Both the position numbers and the translations under genes were made by a program. The notes under the pieces were generated by a model. The model was given only the letters and a program-made list of their open reading frames with translations, was not told the DNA's origin and made no database searches. From Casuarius casuarius (Eukaryota; Chordata; Aves; Casuariiformes; Casuariidae): DNA of 64,000 nt. The DNA is taken from contig PTFA01000009.1 of assembly GCA_003342895.1 (NCBI GenBank), positions 9,521,741 to 9,585,740 of the forward strand. Reading direction: 5' to 3'. Positions 61,401 through 64,000 of the stretch are shown one piece after another; the first letter of the stretch is position 1, and the number at the start of each line of letters is the position of its first letter.

Positions 61401-63861
61401 TATCGCACATACCTGCTACCCAAACATTTGGGATGAATAAAACATTTACTACCTTGACAAACAAACTGGGCCTGATTCATATCACTGCCAGAATTTTATC
61501 AGTCTCTAAAAGCCCAAAGATGCCATCATTACCTTCCCAATTAACCCGCTACCATTACAATCTGATAAAACAGACTTGATGGGACAGCTAAAATGGGGTT
61601 TACAACCACTTGCTCCTCAAAAAAGAAGTTTTCAGTTTTCGCTGGAAGCTGTGAGTGGGAGTGGGGAACCTGAAAATACTTTTGCCAAAAAACCTCCCCC
61701 AAAATAAGCTCTAAACACAACTGTCCAGCTGTTTACATAAGCCAACTGGGGGTTAGAGGGAGGTGAGAGAGCCTCTTGTCTGCTCTAAATTCAAAGTTTC
61801 CTCTTCAAGCCAAGTGCCTGGGTACCAGAAGCAGAGACATGAAGAGCAGCAGGCAACCTCCCTGCTTTGCTTGCTAGTGCTTGGGCAGGAGCTGGCTGGC
61901 CACGTGCCAGAGCTACATGAAAAGATCCTGCTCAGCCCCAGGCTGGATCACAGTCACTGCACGTGGAACTGTTACCTTCAGGGCATTAGCCAGGCTCTGC
62001 TAATCACACACTCTTAGGACTTACTGGTTGGTCAAAACTAAACAGATTTTCAGCAAGTCACCTCCCTAGCAGAAGCTATCTTTCCTCCAGATGTAAAGGC
62101 CTTGCCCTGTAAGACTAACACAGCTTCTCAAATAATACGTTTTTCTCCTCTTGCTTCATCCTCAGAAACGATACTTCCCTAAAATACTGATACCTTCCCA
62201 AAATATTCAGCTTTAGTCTTGCCTGGCACAAAACAACTCAGGGCATGCAGTTAAAGCTTGCCAATGTTGCAACAAACTTGGAGCTGGGTCCGATGATAAG
62301 CACCTATCGAACAACCTGATCCCCTAAAATGGAGCCACTAGGTAACAGACCAAAACAAAAACAGCTCATCTCTTTTACACAGGCTGAAGACAAATGAGAG
62401 CCAAGGAAATGAACACAGCACAAAAAGATATTGCCTACCTTGTGGGAGGTTAGAAAACAGTACAGTGAATAGGAGAGGCCAAAGAGTTGTCTTTGCAAAG
62501 AAAAAAGTCTTCAGTTGCCAAGAGATGACAAAGCAAGGTACACTCAGAAAAAACAAATTTCTCCCCCCTCAAAGTTTAATAAAAGGGTACATAACCAAGA
62601 GAAACAAAAGGAAATCTATACTAACATTTTCAGATTGCTAATAGTTATGTAAATGTTCCTCACACCATGATTTATTTGCCTGTGTTTTGCCTTCCAAAAC
62701 GATCATGCTGACCACATGCTGCCCAATATAGTAAAATGACGTCCAAGGTTAAACATCTGGGACGATGTCATGTTTTGGACCGTGTAATCTTTAGGGAGAT
62801 AATGATATAGGAAGAGGGAAGAAGGAGAGAAGAAAAAACATAAAAGAGAGTGGTTGTCAGAGCCTAGAACAAATTTTGTTCTAGGCATAGGAAATCTCTT
62901 TCGTTCTGACATGAAGTAAACTATATCTGAAAAAAAGATACGGAAGCCCTCCACATCAGTCTTGCAGGCTTGCTTTTCAGAGAAGCATGCTTCCAGGATT
63001 ATGGGCTCTTCTGCCAGGTGGCACATGTTTTTCAACTGAATCATTACCACAAATTGGCTTTTAGTTTAATTTGTTCAAAGAGAGAGACAAGCATTCTCAG
63101 ATATACACAGGCAGAAAAAAAATGTCACAAATGTAAGATTTCTTTCTTAAAATAGAGGATCTATTATAATCCTATAAACATAAGGAATCAAGGAGATGAC
63201 AGTCTAAGTTAGAACAAAATTTTTTGCTAGTTTGTTTACCACTTTTAATGAAACAGAGTAGCTACCAAAAAGCATGCAGAGTGTTTAAGTTTGGTCTTGC
63301 GTGTCACACGGTCAGAGTATTAATTGGAACAGCAGAGAGCCATATTGGCTATGGTAGAGTTAAGGTTCCAAAGGATCTTCCCAAACATTTGCTGGAAGTC
63401 GAATTTTTTTCACAGTTAACTTCTTTTTAATGTTTAACAAAACGTGGTACTGCAAAAACTACAGGAAAACCGAGACCTGTCACACTCCCCTCCTTTCCAA
63501 GCTGTTTCTAGCAGCCAGCAGGGAACTGCCATACTTACTGATGTCCTTATTTAACGCTTCAGTCATTCTTCACACTCCTTTACAGAAAATGCCAGGGCTT
63601 TGAGACAGGTCTACCAGCAGGTGCACTGGGACTCAGGCACTCTGTGAAGGAATACAAACACCAGCTAATTAAATCTATTGTTAAAAAAAATTGTTTCTTG
63701 CTGGGGCTGAGTCATCTGAAAGTGTTTAAACACGTCAGGTTTCATTTTTGAGGGCAGACTGCCACCTTCATTCTGGAGCTCTTTGCCCATCCTCCCACCC
63801 CCCAATTGTTATGTTATTTTAGATTTAAAGTTTAGATAAGGAGCAGAGAAAGGATTTACAT
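58441..63861. other. Intergenic DNA, right flank
   Basis: No gene supported. A 148-codon frame at 58687-59133 (plus) has no recognisable domain. In human the next gene on the 5' side of NABP1 is MYO1B; no myosin motor or tail sequence is visible here. Confidence 0.65.
59108..59146 (+). repeat. Short imperfect tandem duplication (23-bp period)
   Basis: tagaaatgcaggatgaagc is followed one period later by tagaaatgaaggatgtgg. Two copies only. Confidence 0.7.
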
Positions 63862-64000
63862 GAAAGACAGCAAAAGACAGCAAAAGACAGCAAAAGAAAG
63901 ACAGAAAGAAGAAAAGAAAGAAGAAAAGAAAAGAAAAAAAAGAAAAGAAAAAAAAGAAAAGAAAAAAAGAAAAGAAAAAAAAGAAAAGAAAAAAAGAAAA
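63862..64000 (+). repeat. Purine-only microsatellite, (AAAAGACAGC)3 then (AAAAG)n/(AAAAAG)n
   Basis: Three copies of aaaagacagc lead into a long run of mixed AAAAG and AAAAAAG units that continues to the last base of the window. Past the short cag units it is entirely A/G on this strand. The array is cut by the window edge, so its length is unknown. Confidence 0.95.

Overview
The window is vertebrate nuclear DNA, most likely from a bird or another sauropsid. I infer this from one split, intron-containing gene, a CpG-island promoter, traces of CR1 LINEs and old MIR-type SINEs, no recent mammalian repeats (no Alu- or L1-like sequence), and long AT-rich spacer without coding capacity. It has no operons, phage, CRISPR arrays or bacterial features.

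One protein-coding gene can be supported. It is NABP1 (OBFC2A, hSSB2, SOSS complex subunit B2), on the minus strand. Six coding exons can be placed to the base by reading frame, splice sites and similarity to the family: 21851-21763, 21633-21495, 18326-18255, 16834-16762, 16512-16446 and 14860-14673 (stop codon at 14675-14673). Phases agree at every junction, and the predicted protein is 209 residues if the codon straddling the assembly gap is the initiator ATG. The OB-fold half is close to the human protein as I remember it; the C-terminal tail has diverged. The 5' end lies in a CpG island (about 21380-22700) that is broken by a 601-base run of N (21852-22452), so the 5' UTR and core promoter are missing. 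The 3' UTR runs leftwards from 14672 and its end is not settled by sequence alone.

Layout: 1-13.4 kb is downstream flank or possibly distal 3' UTR, with a CR1 piece near 7.7 kb and two GC-rich patches (8.0-8.4 kb and 10.0-10.6 kb). NABP1 occupies 13.4-22.5 kb. The rest, 22.7-64 kb, is upstream intergenic DNA with old repeat fragments (CR1, MIR-like and unnamed), a small CpG cluster at 34.3-34.5 kb that looks like a possible noncoding first exon, an AT-rich candidate enhancer near 46.6 kb, and a purine-only microsatellite at the right edge. Nothing coding for the neighbours I would expect from the human map (CAVIN2 on the 3' side, MYO1B on the 5' side) lies inside the window.

I found no convincing new biological system. 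The most useful observations are the start codon at the gap edge, the tiny very GC-rich first intron, the recovered 72-base third exon, and a few noncoding patches that may be regulatory.
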